A stretch of 64,000 bases of DNA, taken from contig CACBXG010000006.1 in the NCBI GenBank assembly GCA_902543145.1, positions 1 through 64,000 of the forward strand. Direction: 5' to 3'. The position numbers and the translations under genes are program-made. This DNA is from an uncultured SAR116 cluster alpha proteobacterium. Lineage in GTDB: Bacteria > Pseudomonadota > Alphaproteobacteria > Puniceispirillales > Marisalimonadaceae. Each line of letters starts with the position of its first letter. Within the stretch, counting starts at the first letter, position 1. The notes under the pieces were generated by a model. It was not told the origin of the DNA. It searched no databases and saw nothing but the letters and a program-made list of their open reading frames with translations. Of the stretch, positions 19,885-29,069 are shown one piece after another.

Positions 19885-20367
19885 TTAAAATAAATCAGTT
19901 TCTTGATTGATAATTTCACCAATCCAGTCAATATCTTCTACATCTGTGATTAACCATCCTGGTTCTGCTTTAGGAAGTGCTTCATTTCTTATACTAAAAA
20001 CGGTAGCTTTAAATATCTTAAAGCATTTATCTGAACCATAGTCTTTAACTTTTGTCGGATTAAAAGCCGACGAGAACATTCCAGATAGTTTTCTTTCACT
20101 TCCACCTGACTCATATTTAACTCTATAATGAATAAAGTCATTTATGTAATTAACTGCCTCCTCACCAGCATTTATTTCAGACAAAAATTGTAGGATTTTT
20201 TCAGCTAAATCCATAATTTCTTCAAACTTTACTTCATTAAATCGTTCAGAAATTGCTGTTGAATATTTCCTTGAAATGGCAGCAATAGAATTATTTGAAG
20301 ATAAAAATTCTTTGCTGGTCTGTGCAGCAAATGTAGAAAAAATCCATTCAGGGCAAAATTTTGACAT
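19885..20367 (-). CDS. hypothetical protein, 160 aa, between flgL and fliS
   Basis: The product begins MSKFCPEWIFSTFAAQTSKE. It appears mostly helical up to about residue 90, with a C-terminal portion (CFKIFKATVFSIRNEALPKA, then WLITDVEDIDWIGEI) that looks beta/alpha. There is no signal peptide or membrane span. I do not recognise it. Its place between flgL and fliS, on the fliS strand, suggests a flagellar accessory, for example a chaperone for FlgK/FlgL, which otherwise lacks a visible FlgN here. That is inference only. The start is the first ATG; it is preceded by AAAGGTGATAAA, an acceptable binding site. Confidence 0.7.
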   Translation of the reverse strand: MSKFCPEWIFSTFAAQTSKEFLSSNNSIAAISRKYSTAISERFNEVKFEEIMDLAEKILQFLSEINAGEEAVNYINDFIHYRVKYESGGSERKLSGMFSSAFNPTKVKDYGSDKCFKIFKATVFSIRNEALPKAEPGWLITDVEDIDWIGEIINQETDLF

Positions 20368-20446
20368 TTTATCACCTTTAAATACAAAATCACAGTATTA
20401 ATATATATGATAAATATACCTTTTTGTAGCTAAATCAATAGTAATA

Positions 20447-20830
20447 TTATTTAATTTGTTTCCATCCATCCAAGATTTCATCAATTGGAGGTATTGCGTC
20501 ATAAATAAGCTTGGAATCCCTTTTTGTAAAACCTTTCATAATTCCATCCTTAGCAAACTCGTAAATACGATAAAGGTTTTCAGCTATTTCACTTCCTTCA
20601 TCAAAGTTTAAACTTGATTGTAAAATATATATTGCCGTTAAGGATTTTGAAAAACTAGTAGATTTTATTGATGATATTACAGGTTCATGATCTATTGAAT
20701 ATGCTAAAGTTTCCATATTTTTCTTAAGATCTTTTAAAACCTCTTCAATTATTTTATGAGGATCTAAGCTAGTGGTTTTAGCATTAATTTCATCATTCAA
20801 ATATTGTCTCATAGACGCGTTATAATTCAT
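20447..20830 (-). CDS. fliS: flagellin export chaperone FliS (copy 1)
   Basis: 127 aa, a typical FliS size. The diagnostic block is SLTAIYILQSSLNFDEGSEI at about residues 63-82, followed by AENLYRIYEFAKDGIMKGF, and the end DEILDGWKQI matches the family C-terminal helix. FliS binds the disordered C-terminus of flagellin in the cytoplasm and prevents early polymerisation. It is close to fliD, the usual FliS neighbour, but on the opposite strand. A second FliS is at 32475-32912; the two share pattern but are clearly diverged. An AGGGGATTTAA leader supports the ATG. Confidence 0.85.
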   Translation of the reverse strand: MNYNASMRQYLNDEINAKTTSLDPHKIIEEVLKDLKKNMETLAYSIDHEPVISSIKSTSFSKSLTAIYILQSSLNFDEGSEIAENLYRIYEFAKDGIMKGFTKRDSKLIYDAIPPIDEILDGWKQIK

Positions 20831-20904
20831 TTAAATCCCCTAAAAAAATTATATATCTTATTATTAAACGGATGTTAATTATAATTGTTTAGAAATAATT
20901 TTAT

Positions 20905-22617
20905 TTAATGTTTTTCTATCTGATTAATTTCTTCAGAAATATCAAGATATGCTTGTAAAACATCATTTTCTGATATTATGCCAACCATTTCGTTATTCTT
21001 CTTATTAACAATTGGTATACTTTCACCGACAAACTTTGATAATTTTTTTATTACAAAAATTAAGTTGGAATTAGGATCTATAATTAAAGGCTTTTTTTCT
21101 AATAAATCTATTAGGTTAGAACTTTTTTTATTAATTAAATTTAATAGACTGATCTTACCAATATATTTGTTTTCATCTGATACTATATATCCTTCAGTTG
21201 TATTAGATTTGGTTAATAATTTGATAGCGTTTTCCGTAGAAGTTGTAAGTTTTAATTTTGTATATTGACTATCAACATAATTTTTAATCAAAGCTTCATT
21301 TAAGCGAATTTGTTCTCGACCTTTTGTAATTTCAACTCCTCTTGAAATGAGTTGTTTGTCAAACACGCTATTTGCAAAAACTCTACTAGTTATGAAAGAA
21401 CAAACCACAATTGGGAAAGTTGCAGCTATTGCATATTCATAAGATCCAGTGAGCTCTAGAACTAAAATTATAGCAGTCAAAGGTGCTCCAATCACTGAAC
21501 TAGATACAGCTGCCATTCCAGAGACTGCAAGTACAGAAAGTAAATCTGGGTTGGCTGATGTCACAGGCAATTGAAATACTATTGCACCTAAAACTCCTCC
21601 TAAAAAAAGCGCAGGCGAGAATAATCCACCAAAAAACCCAAATCCTACACAAATAGAAGTTAAGATTAGTTTTCCTAATAAAAGAGCTAAGAGATATCCG
21701 AATAATAGTTGGCTTGTTATAACAGACATCAGAACATCAGTTCCCAAACCTAAAACTTCACTAAAAATCATTCCACATATACCACAAGCAAATCCAGCTA
21801 TTATTGGAGCTTGCCAATTTTTAATATTAATTTTGGTTGGAATGGTACCCGTAAATAAAACTAGTTTCATAAAAAGTATTGCTACAATTGCAGCTAATGG
21901 GCCAATAATCCCTAGGCTTATTATTATATCACCCATATCAAAAGGAATAGCAGTAAGTAGAAGTGGAGGGCTTACGATTCCAATTTCTGTTGCAGAAAAA
22001 TTGGCTGCCATTGATGAAATTGCCAGAGCAGCAACTGCTTTCATTGAAAAATGTCTTAATACAGTTTCATGAGCAAAAATTATACCTGCTAAAGGAGCAC
22101 CAAATCCTGCAGAAATAGCCGCCGCAACACCACTACCAATTATGATATCATGGGGAATTTTAGGTATAAATTTTTGTCGTCTAATATATGATGAAACAGT
22201 TGCACCAAAATGCACAAGAGGACCATAAATACCTACTGAAGCACCGCCACTTATTGATATAAATGATGCTAATGTTGATCCAAAACCACCTTTTAAATCT
22301 AAAATACCTGCATGGTGATGTGCAGCATAAATTGTATCAGCAGGACCAAACCACCTTGGTAGTTTGAGTTTATACATTAACAGTCCAACTAAAAGAGAAC
22401 TTGGGACACATATCAATAATGGAACCAAGTTAAGTGATAAATTTCCAATATCTATTGCTACGATAAAATTTTCATTATTAAATAAGAAATCATAAATATT
22501 TTTTGCACTAATAATAAAAAGTTGTGCAACAAAAGAAATAATAGTACCTACTATTGCTGCAATAACTAATAAAGCTAAGCTTTCTTTAATCTCTTTTATG
22601 TTTATTTTTTTAAACAT
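20905..22617 (-). CDS. ClC-family chloride channel/transporter with C-terminal CBS pair
   Basis: A 570-aa membrane protein. About ten hydrophobic segments span residues 10-430, and the tail (about 440-565) has a CBS pair ending ESIPIVNKKNNEMVGIISEN. ClC landmarks: GGASVGIYGPLVHFGA at about 124-139 and FGFFGGLFSPALFLGG further on. In the first motif, family members usually read GREGP, where Glu is the external gate and proton site; here that position is Tyr131. The protein may therefore act as an ungated or uncoupled anion pathway, or carry another anion. I chose the ATG at 22617 with GGAG upstream rather than a TTG four codons earlier. It is a non-flagellar gene lodged inside the flagellar region. 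Confidence 0.9.
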   Translation of the reverse strand: MFKKINIKEIKESLALLVIAAIVGTIISFVAQLFIISAKNIYDFLFNNENFIVAIDIGNLSLNLVPLLICVPSSLLVGLLMYKLKLPRWFGPADTIYAAHHHAGILDLKGGFGSTLASFISISGGASVGIYGPLVHFGATVSSYIRRQKFIPKIPHDIIIGSGVAAAISAGFGAPLAGIIFAHETVLRHFSMKAVAALAISSMAANFSATEIGIVSPPLLLTAIPFDMGDIIISLGIIGPLAAIVAILFMKLVLFTGTIPTKINIKNWQAPIIAGFACGICGMIFSEVLGLGTDVLMSVITSQLLFGYLLALLLGKLILTSICVGFGFFGGLFSPALFLGGVLGAIVFQLPVTSANPDLLSVLAVSGMAAVSSSVIGAPLTAIILVLELTGSYEYAIAATFPIVVCSFITSRVFANSVFDKQLISRGVEITKGREQIRLNEALIKNYVDSQYTKLKLTTSTENAIKLLTKSNTTEGYIVSDENKYIGKISLLNLINKKSSNLIDLLEKKPLIIDPNSNLIFVIKKLSKFVGESIPIVNKKNNEMVGIISENDVLQAYLDISEEINQIEKH

Positions 22618-22708
22618 TATGAGCTCCAATAGAATTACTACATAATTTTAATTGATTGTCATTTTAAATTAATTGAAATTTATTAATCTAAGAAAATTTT
22701 CTTAATTA

Positions 22709-22725
22709 AAGGCATAAAAATTGCA
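22709..22725 (+). promoter_or_regulatory. sigma-54 promoter of fliD
   Basis: AAGGCATAAAAATTGCA with GG at 22711-22712 and GC at 22723-22724, 10 bases apart. It lies 47 bp upstream of the fliD ATG. The -24 flank is AA instead of TT, making this the weakest match of the seven. Confidence 0.7.
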
Positions 22726-22733
22726 GTGTTACT

Positions 22734-22742
22734 GTCGTATTA
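22734..22742 (+). promoter_or_regulatory. GTCGTA box at the fliD start region
   Basis: GTCGTATTA, the same core as the box upstream of flgB (there on the other strand). It begins about 10 bases after the -12 GC of the fliD promoter, so it overlaps the expected transcription start. A protein bound here could repress or modulate, rather than activate by looping. Inferred from recurrence only. Confidence 0.35.
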
Positions 22743-22771
22743 TAAAGTTATAACTATTATTTGGGTTTTTT

Positions 22772-25402
22772 ATGGCTGTAGTAGATTATTTAAGTGCAAT
22801 TAATCAAGGTGGTAGTGGTTTAAATATAACCCAAATTGTTGATAGTCTTGTACAAGCTGAACAGGTTCCTCAAGAAAACCAAATTCAGTCCAAAATTGAT
22901 GCAAGAAATACCGCTATTTCTGCAATTGGTGAAATAAAAAGTGCTTTATCTAAACTTTCTACGTCTTTAAATACTCTTACTGGGAACACTTCTTTAAAAG
23001 TAAGCTCAACTAGTTCAGCAGTAAGTGCAACTATTTCAGATCCGTCTACCGCGGTAGCTATAAATTCTAGTATAAGCATCTCATCACTTGCAAAAGGCCA
23101 AACATTAGCTTTTGAGGATTACGCATCAAATACTTCACTTGTTGGCGCAGGAAGCTTGGTTTTAGAAAGAGGAGACTGGTCGTCAGGAAGTTTCGTTGCT
23201 AGTTCAAAAGTAACTTCTAAAACACTTACAGTTACAGATACTGATACTTTAGAATCATTAAAGGATAAAATAAATGCACTTAACTATGGTGTAACAGCAA
23301 GTGTTTTAGGCGCAGGCGATGATACATATACACTTGTTTTAAAATCACAGGATGGAAAAGAAAATGCGTTAAGAGTTACAGCCACAGAAAGTCCATCAGG
23401 ATCAGGATTATCTACAATTGATAATACGTCAACGAATGGATCAAAACAAAAAGTTGCTGGAACTGATGCTTCTTTTACCGTTGATGGTATTTCATTAACC
23501 AGGTCATCAAATAATATTTCAGATCTTTTTACAGGTTATAATGTAAACTTACTTGCATCTACTTCATCTAATGGAGTAGATACTCCAGCAAATTTAACTG
23601 GCTCTGTAGATACAACTTCAGCAACAACTAACTTACAAACTTTTGTAACTGCAGTTAATAATGCAAGAACATTGTTAAATGAAAAAACATTTAGAGGATC
23701 AACTTCAAAAGAAGCTGGTGAATTATCTGACGATCCGGTAGTAAAAAGTATTCAAAATCAACTAAAATCTCTTACTTCTTCACAATTAACTGGATTTGGT
23801 GCAAATGGTGTATTTCTTTCGAATTTAGGAGTTCGAACTGAAAAAGACGGATTGCTTAGCCTCAATACTACTGTATTAGAAAATGAACTAAAAAATAACC
23901 CAACTTCTTTAGATGCTATATTTAATTCAATGTATTCTTCTTCTTCAAGTTTATTATCAGTAAGTGGGGGTACAAACTCTCAACCTGTTGCAGGATCTTA
24001 TGCCTTTCAAATGACAGCATATGTGTCAGGTGCTTTTACTGGTCTTGTAAGTAATGACACATCACCAGAAGTAACTGCCTCTAATAATACTATTCAAATA
24101 ACAGTTGATGGCACTCAATCAGGATCAGTAACTGTTCCTGCTGCTCATTATACTTCTGAAGCAGCTCTTGCTACAGCAATCCAAACAGCAATAAATGCAG
24201 ACAGTACATTAAGTGGGGCTGGGAAATCAGTAATTGTCACTCATGCCAATGGTAGCTATTCGATTAAGTCAGGATCTATTGGTTCATCATCTTCGATGGT
24301 TATAAATGCAATAGGAAGTAATCTTGACGGGTTTCTTAAGTTTGTAGGCTCAACTGATGCAGATAATATTGGAACATCTCAAACTGGAACTGCCAGTACA
24401 GCTTTAACTCTAAATGGAGCGTCAGTTACAGCAACCGATCCTGATGGATTAGTTGATAATGAAACTCTTGGAAGTTCAGGTAATTTTACACTTGATGGTG
24501 CACAAACAACTTCAACAAGTCCTAGATCAGCCACAGATTTAAATTCATTTGTAACCATAGAAAGTTCAAATAATTTATCATCAGTAACATTCACCATTAC
24601 GGGTACAGATATTAATGGGACATCTCAAACTGAAACTATAACTGGTCCTACAGCTGGAAGTACTGTTGTTGGTACAAAAATTTTTAAAGACATAACACAG
24701 ATTTCTTCAAATGCATCTGCTTCAGGAGTAAATATTGGTACAAAATCAGCTTTTGTTGATCTTACAGGAAAACGGCCATCAATCGTAAGTGCTGGTGGTG
24801 ATGAGAGTGGTAAAACTTTCACTGTTGTTGGAACTGATTTATCTGGTAACGCACAAACTGAAGTTATTACAGGACCAGCAGCTAATGCAACAGTCCTTGG
24901 TTCTAAAACATTTCAAACAATTTCATCAATTACTCCGTCAGCTAACACTTCAGGATCTGTGACATTAGGTTTTACAGGAGCAGGGATTACAACTAATGGT
25001 GTTACAGGTTCAGCAACATTGGACGGTGTTTCAATGTCAGCAGATATTAACAACAATACTTTTACTATTTCATCAGGAAATGCAGCAGGATTAAAAGTGA
25101 AGTATTCTGGTCTTGGTGCAAATGCAACTGTTTACTATGGCCAAAGTTTGATTGAAAAATTAACTTCATTTTTAACTGACACTCTTAATATCTCAAGTGG
25201 GCAACTTGCAACGAGAGAAACTACGATTAACCAAGAAGTAACAGATCAATCAGCATTGTTAGTTGATTTAAATTCTCAAATGGAATCTCTCAGAAATAGA
25301 TATATTAAACAATTCACAAGTATGGAACAAGCTGTAACAAGTTTAAAATCAACTGGTGAATATTTGACTAATTTGCTTGATGCTTGGAATAAAGACGATT
25401 AA
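22772..25402 (+). CDS. fliD: enlarged filament cap protein FliD (HAP2), 876 aa
   Basis: FliD caps the filament and inserts flagellin subunits; usual size is about 450-700 aa. The N-terminal FliD_N region includes SGLNITQIVDSLVQAEQVPQ at about residues 12-31 and a following coiled coil. The C-terminal FliD_C end is QSALLVDLNSQMESLRNRYI, then the terminal helix EYLTNLLDAWNKDD. Between about residues 535 and 733 sits an insert of two TGTD-type modules, colinear with part of FlgK. The promoter is sigma-54 type. The gene is separated from the rod and hook cluster by three minus-strand genes. Confidence 0.92.
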   Translation: MAVVDYLSAINQGGSGLNITQIVDSLVQAEQVPQENQIQSKIDARNTAISAIGEIKSALSKLSTSLNTLTGNTSLKVSSTSSAVSATISDPSTAVAINSSISISSLAKGQTLAFEDYASNTSLVGAGSLVLERGDWSSGSFVASSKVTSKTLTVTDTDTLESLKDKINALNYGVTASVLGAGDDTYTLVLKSQDGKENALRVTATESPSGSGLSTIDNTSTNGSKQKVAGTDASFTVDGISLTRSSNNISDLFTGYNVNLLASTSSNGVDTPANLTGSVDTTSATTNLQTFVTAVNNARTLLNEKTFRGSTSKEAGELSDDPVVKSIQNQLKSLTSSQLTGFGANGVFLSNLGVRTEKDGLLSLNTTVLENELKNNPTSLDAIFNSMYSSSSSLLSVSGGTNSQPVAGSYAFQMTAYVSGAFTGLVSNDTSPEVTASNNTIQITVDGTQSGSVTVPAAHYTSEAALATAIQTAINADSTLSGAGKSVIVTHANGSYSIKSGSIGSSSSMVINAIGSNLDGFLKFVGSTDADNIGTSQTGTASTALTLNGASVTATDPDGLVDNETLGSSGNFTLDGAQTTSTSPRSATDLNSFVTIESSNNLSSVTFTITGTDINGTSQTETITGPTAGSTVVGTKIFKDITQISSNASASGVNIGTKSAFVDLTGKRPSIVSAGGDESGKTFTVVGTDLSGNAQTEVITGPAANATVLGSKTFQTISSITPSANTSGSVTLGFTGAGITTNGVTGSATLDGVSMSADINNNTFTISSGNAAGLKVKYSGLGANATVYYGQSLIEKLTSFLTDTLNISSGQLATRETTINQEVTDQSALLVDLNSQMESLRNRYIKQFTSMEQAVTSLKSTGEYLTNLLDAWNKDD
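24373..24970 (+). repeat. two TGTD-type modules in fliD, colinear with flgK 16225-16820
   Basis: Both genes read, in the same order: SQTGTA, LTxNG, DxDGxV, a first TG-T-D unit, then IGTxxAFVxxLGxRxSI, then a second unit ending I-T-P-x-x-N-T-x-G-x-V-x-x-G. The second unit is also close to the last unit of flagellin B. This colinearity argues that a two-unit segment moved as a block. Confidence 0.75.
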
Positions 25403-25427
25403 TTAATTATTATAATTTTATAACTGT

Positions 25428-25793
25428 TTATCTGTATTTAGGCCCTAAAACCCAAGCAACAACTGACTTTCTTACACCTTTTTTTACAGGTCTTACTCTA
25501 TGCCAAAAATCTGAATAGAAGAATAGTATTGAATTTTTTTGAGTCTTGTTATCAAAAGTTACATATCTTTTTTTATTTAGAGGGTTATATATTTCTAAAT
25601 CAAATTCACCACCTTCATAATCATTATTCAAAAAAATTGAAAAACTTAGTTTTCTAATTCTGTTGTCACTACGGGGTTCTGTTTGATCAACATGCCATCC
25701 ATATCCATTACCTTTATGATATTCACTATATTGCAGTGGCTCTAATGCATCAATGTCTAATTTATAGTTTTGCTTTTCATTGATATGAAAAAT
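25428..25793 (-). pseudogene. 5'-truncated 2OG-Fe(II) oxygenase remnant
   Basis: The minus-strand frame is open for 121 codons from 25793 to a stop at 25428-25430, with an in-frame TAA at 25794-25796 and no ATG in between. The readable part holds the C-terminal half of a prolyl-4-hydroxylase-like double-stranded beta helix: iron ligands in GYGWHVDQ, the strand RKLSFSIFLNNDYEGGEFDL, and the distal ligand plus 2OG-binding basic residue in FWHRVRPVKKGVRKS. The upstream third of the domain is missing, and the DNA beyond it is the flagellin A promoter region. A short product from a TTG at 25629-25631 would lack the HxD ligand and be inactive. The sequence resembles phage and marine bacterial oxygenases (from memory). 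Confidence 0.7.
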
Positions 25794-25846
25794 TTAATTA
25801 AAAAAACTTATTTATAATAAAATATTTTCTAAACAAATACTCATGT

Positions 25847-25855
25847 TGTCGTAAC
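25847..25855 (+). promoter_or_regulatory. GTCGTA box upstream of flagellin A
   Basis: GTCGTAACA, about 94 bp before the flagellin A ATG. No GG-N10-GC sigma-54 element and no convincing sigma-28 promoter was found in this 155-bp gap, so the box is the only recognisable signal. It also occurs upstream of flagellin C. Confidence 0.35.
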
Positions 25856-25948
25856 AAAGAGTGAATAACTTTGAAACTGCGGATATTTTTAAATCTAAAA
25901 GATAAGATATTCATTAGTACTTTAACAATAAAATTGGAGAATTTAGAT

Positions 25949-28900
25949 ATGAATAGTATCAATACCAATATGAGTGCCCTTCAGGCTCAAAATAATATGA
26001 GGGAACAAAATGATGCAATGAATCAGGCTATGAACAGATTATCATCAGGTTTGAGAATAAATTCTGCTGCAGATGATGCTGCTGGTTCAGCAATTGCTTC
26101 AAAAATGGAAGCTCAAGTAAGAAGTTTAGATGTAGCAATAAGAAATTCTTATGATGCTATTTCTATGACACAGACTGCAGAGGGTGCTCTTGGGGAAATG
26201 GAAAACATTTTACAAAGAGTAAGAGAATTATCTGTACAGGCTTCTAATAGTACATTATCAACTTCTGATAGAACAATGATACAAGCAGAAATTGATGCAC
26301 TTATAAATGAGATTGATGCAATTGCTGGTAATACACACTTCAATGAAGTTAAGTTATTAGATGGTTCAAATGCAACTGTAGATTTTCAAATTGGTATTAA
26401 GGCATCTGATGCATTAACAGTTAATTTACAAAACTCTGATTCTATTTCATTAGGTTTGTCAGGTTCAACAGGTGTTGAAGGTCTAACAAGTTCAAGAATG
26501 CTTAAAACTGACTATAGTGCAACTGGAGCTGCTATTGCCGCGTCAGACATTAAGATAAATGGTTTTAACGCATTTTCTCAAGATTTCAATACTAACTTAA
26601 GTACTGCGACAGTAAATACTGCTAAAACAATAGCTGATGCTATAAACCTTAATACAGGAACACATGGCGCTAATGCAAATGCTTTTAACACATTTACATC
26701 AAATGCAATGGGTACATTTAATATGACCGCAACATTTACTATCAATGGCGAGACTGTTGCTCTAGCTAGTTCATATTCACAATTAGTTTCTAATATTAAT
26801 GAATCTGTTTCTGGTATAAATGCTTCTTTAAATGCTGATAATTCTATAACATTATCTAATACAACAGGTGATGATATTATTATAAATGGTGGTCAAACTG
26901 TTGGTTTTACATCTGCATCACAAACTTTTACTGGTTTCATAGAACTAAGCAACTTAGATGGAAGTCAAGTTACTATTGAAGCTGGATCTGTTAAAAATGG
27001 ATATACAGGCGGTGCAGGTCTATTGTCTGATGTTCAGGCTATTGGATTTAACGAATTCAGTAAAGCTGGTGTTTTAGAAACTGACACGGTAAGTGGAACT
27101 GCATTAGCTGCAAATGAAGTTAAGGTTAATGATGTTTTAATTGGTGGATCAGTAACTGGTGCTGCTAATCACGTAGCGGATGCAATCAATGCTAAAACTG
27201 CTGAACATGGTGTAACAGCAGATGCTAATAACGAAATAGAGATGACTTTTGATTTTTCAGCAGGTGCTTCTTTAGCAACTGACTTTAAAATTAATGGTAT
27301 GGCTGTTGATCTAACATCTGCAACAAGTGCTGCAAATGTTGTAACTGCAGTTAATGCTGCAGGCATTGGTGATATTAGAGCATCTGCAAATGCTGATGGT
27401 ACAGTTAAACTTGTGAGTGATAGTGGTGTTGACATCGTTGTTGCTAACTCAAATAACGATATTTTAGTATCTGCAAGAGATATCCATGGTGCTGATATTA
27501 CAAAAGGTCTATCAAATGGTGTCTTTGACCTAGATGGTTTAGTATCTGGACATACAGTTGTTGCGGGAGTTTCAACTGCTATAGATATTTCTGGAAGTTC
27601 ATTAGTAGGTGATGTTGTTGATTCACGTATTGTTGTAACAATGAACGCAGCAGCTGCATATGCTAACTCAGCTAATGAGGGTATTGTGGTAAGAGGAACT
27701 AACTCTAATGGTCAAGCTATTTCTGAGACAATCTTGTTCAAAAATGGTACCCAAGCTGTTGGTGACCAAATCTTTGGTTCCACTAATTTCCATACAGTAA
27801 CATCTGTAGAAAACACATCAACAGATCCACTTGCTGGTGGTACTATTGACATTGGTTTTTTTGGAAATAGTGACACTGATGGATTGTTTACTTCTGGAAC
27901 ATTCGCAGGAACATTAAACGGTGCTCTAAATGGTACTGACATCAACAGCTATGTTGAAGTAAAACACTCTACTGCGTCAGCAGCAACATACACTATTACT
28001 GGTGTTGGTCAAGATGGTTCAGATCTTTCTGAGACTATAACAATGACAAATACAGCTAACTTAATTGTATCTAGTGAAAATATATACAAGTCTGTTACAA
28101 GCATTGCTTTAGCCACAGGAGCTTCTCCAAATAATGCTGAAATAGGTACTAATACAGTCAATGAAGACGTAGTATTTTCTTCTAGTTCTGCCACAGCAGC
28201 TGGAGAACTTACTTTAAGTACTACTGGTCAGCTAACTGGTCTAAGAGGAGCAAGAGTAATTATTTCTGGTGGTCCAGACGTTCATCTTGCTGCAGATGGT
28301 TCAGTAAATGAGCACACAGGAGACTATTCTGGTGGTAATGCTGTTAAGTTTACAGTTACTGGAACAGATCAGTTTGGTGCAACTGTCACAGAAGAAATCA
28401 CTCTTAATAAAAATACTGGCCAGGTTCATGGAACAACAGTTTTTGACTCTATTACTAAAGTCGAAACTAATGCTGCTCTTCAAGCTGCTGGTGCCAAAAT
28501 TGGCTTAGTTAGACAGGGTGACAGAGTTGAAGCAAAAGGTAACATGACACTTACTAATGATAATCAAACAGCTATCAAGTTAGAGGCTGTAGCAGATGAT
28601 CATATTGCTGGCTTGGCAACTACTGGCGCACAAGAAATAATCATGCAAAAGCTTGGTGCAAAAAATCAAAGCCAATCTTTTGAGGTAACTGGAAAAGGTG
28701 TGTCAGTTACAAATGAGTCACAAGCAACTGCTTCATTAGCTAAAATTGATGCTGCTATAGATAAAGTATCACTTTTCAGATCATCATTTGGTGCTGTTGA
28801 AAATAGAATAGATGCTTCTATAAATAATGCTACAACATTGAAAGTTAACACTGAAGCTGCTATGTCAAGAATTCAGGACGCAGACTTCGCAGCTGAGACA

Positions 28901-29002
28901 TCAAGAATGACAAAGAGTCAGATCTTATCTCAGGCTGCTACTTCTATGTTAGCTCAAGCTAATGCTTCTAAGCAAAACTTATTAGCTCTTCTTCAAGGAT
29001 AA
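25949..29002 (+). CDS. fliC: giant flagellin A, 1017 aa
   Basis: Filament subunit, about twice to three times the usual length. N-terminal D0/D1 region: SINTNMSALQAQNNMREQND, then RLSSGLRINSAADDAAGSAI at about residues 33-52. C-terminal D0/D1: SRIQDADFAAETSRMTKSQI and the end QNLLALLQG. The centre has flagellin_IN-type modules (about 200-400), similar to those of flagellin C, and three TGTD-type modules (about 530-850). I chose the ATG at 25949 (GGAGA 8 bases upstream); a frame opening at 25871 would add an untypical leader. It ends before a strong terminator shared with flagellin B. Expression probably depends on a non-sigma-54 promoter. Confidence 0.94.
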   Translation: MNSINTNMSALQAQNNMREQNDAMNQAMNRLSSGLRINSAADDAAGSAIASKMEAQVRSLDVAIRNSYDAISMTQTAEGALGEMENILQRVRELSVQASNSTLSTSDRTMIQAEIDALINEIDAIAGNTHFNEVKLLDGSNATVDFQIGIKASDALTVNLQNSDSISLGLSGSTGVEGLTSSRMLKTDYSATGAAIAASDIKINGFNAFSQDFNTNLSTATVNTAKTIADAINLNTGTHGANANAFNTFTSNAMGTFNMTATFTINGETVALASSYSQLVSNINESVSGINASLNADNSITLSNTTGDDIIINGGQTVGFTSASQTFTGFIELSNLDGSQVTIEAGSVKNGYTGGAGLLSDVQAIGFNEFSKAGVLETDTVSGTALAANEVKVNDVLIGGSVTGAANHVADAINAKTAEHGVTADANNEIEMTFDFSAGASLATDFKINGMAVDLTSATSAANVVTAVNAAGIGDIRASANADGTVKLVSDSGVDIVVANSNNDILVSARDIHGADITKGLSNGVFDLDGLVSGHTVVAGVSTAIDISGSSLVGDVVDSRIVVTMNAAAAYANSANEGIVVRGTNSNGQAISETILFKNGTQAVGDQIFGSTNFHTVTSVENTSTDPLAGGTIDIGFFGNSDTDGLFTSGTFAGTLNGALNGTDINSYVEVKHSTASAATYTITGVGQDGSDLSETITMTNTANLIVSSENIYKSVTSIALATGASPNNAEIGTNTVNEDVVFSSSSATAAGELTLSTTGQLTGLRGARVIISGGPDVHLAADGSVNEHTGDYSGGNAVKFTVTGTDQFGATVTEEITLNKNTGQVHGTTVFDSITKVETNAALQAAGAKIGLVRQGDRVEAKGNMTLTNDNQTAIKLEAVADDHIAGLATTGAQEIIMQKLGAKNQSQSFEVTGKGVSVTNESQATASLAKIDAAIDKVSLFRSSFGAVENRIDASINNATTLKVNTEAAMSRIQDADFAAETSRMTKSQILSQAATSMLAQANASKQNLLALLQG

Positions 29003-29020
29003 ATTGGAGAGATTAAGAGA

Positions 29021-29050
29021 AAAAGGCCACCTTTAGGTGGCCTTTTTTTT
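29021..29050. terminator. intrinsic terminator between convergent flagellins A and B
   Basis: Stem GGCCACC, loop TTTA, stem GGTGGCC, followed by nine T on the + strand (29042-29050). On the minus strand the same hairpin is followed by a shorter T-rich tract (TTTTTCTCTT), so it can stop both flagellin transcripts. It is the strongest terminator in the window. Confidence 0.9.
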
Positions 29051-29069
29051 TATTCAATTTTCAAATAAT

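Noticed and set aside
25428..25631. A complete 67-aa gene starting at a TTG at 25631
   Set aside because: The frame continues upstream with conserved oxygenase sequence including the HxD ligand, so the short frame is just the tail of a truncated gene.
25871..25948. Upstream start of flagellin A giving a 26-residue leader
   Set aside because: Flagellins have no leader, and ATG 25949 has a good binding site and the conserved SINTN start.
25794..25948. Sigma-28 type promoter for flagellin A
   Set aside because: GCGGATA near 25885 resembles a -10 element, but no matching -35 lies at the right distance.
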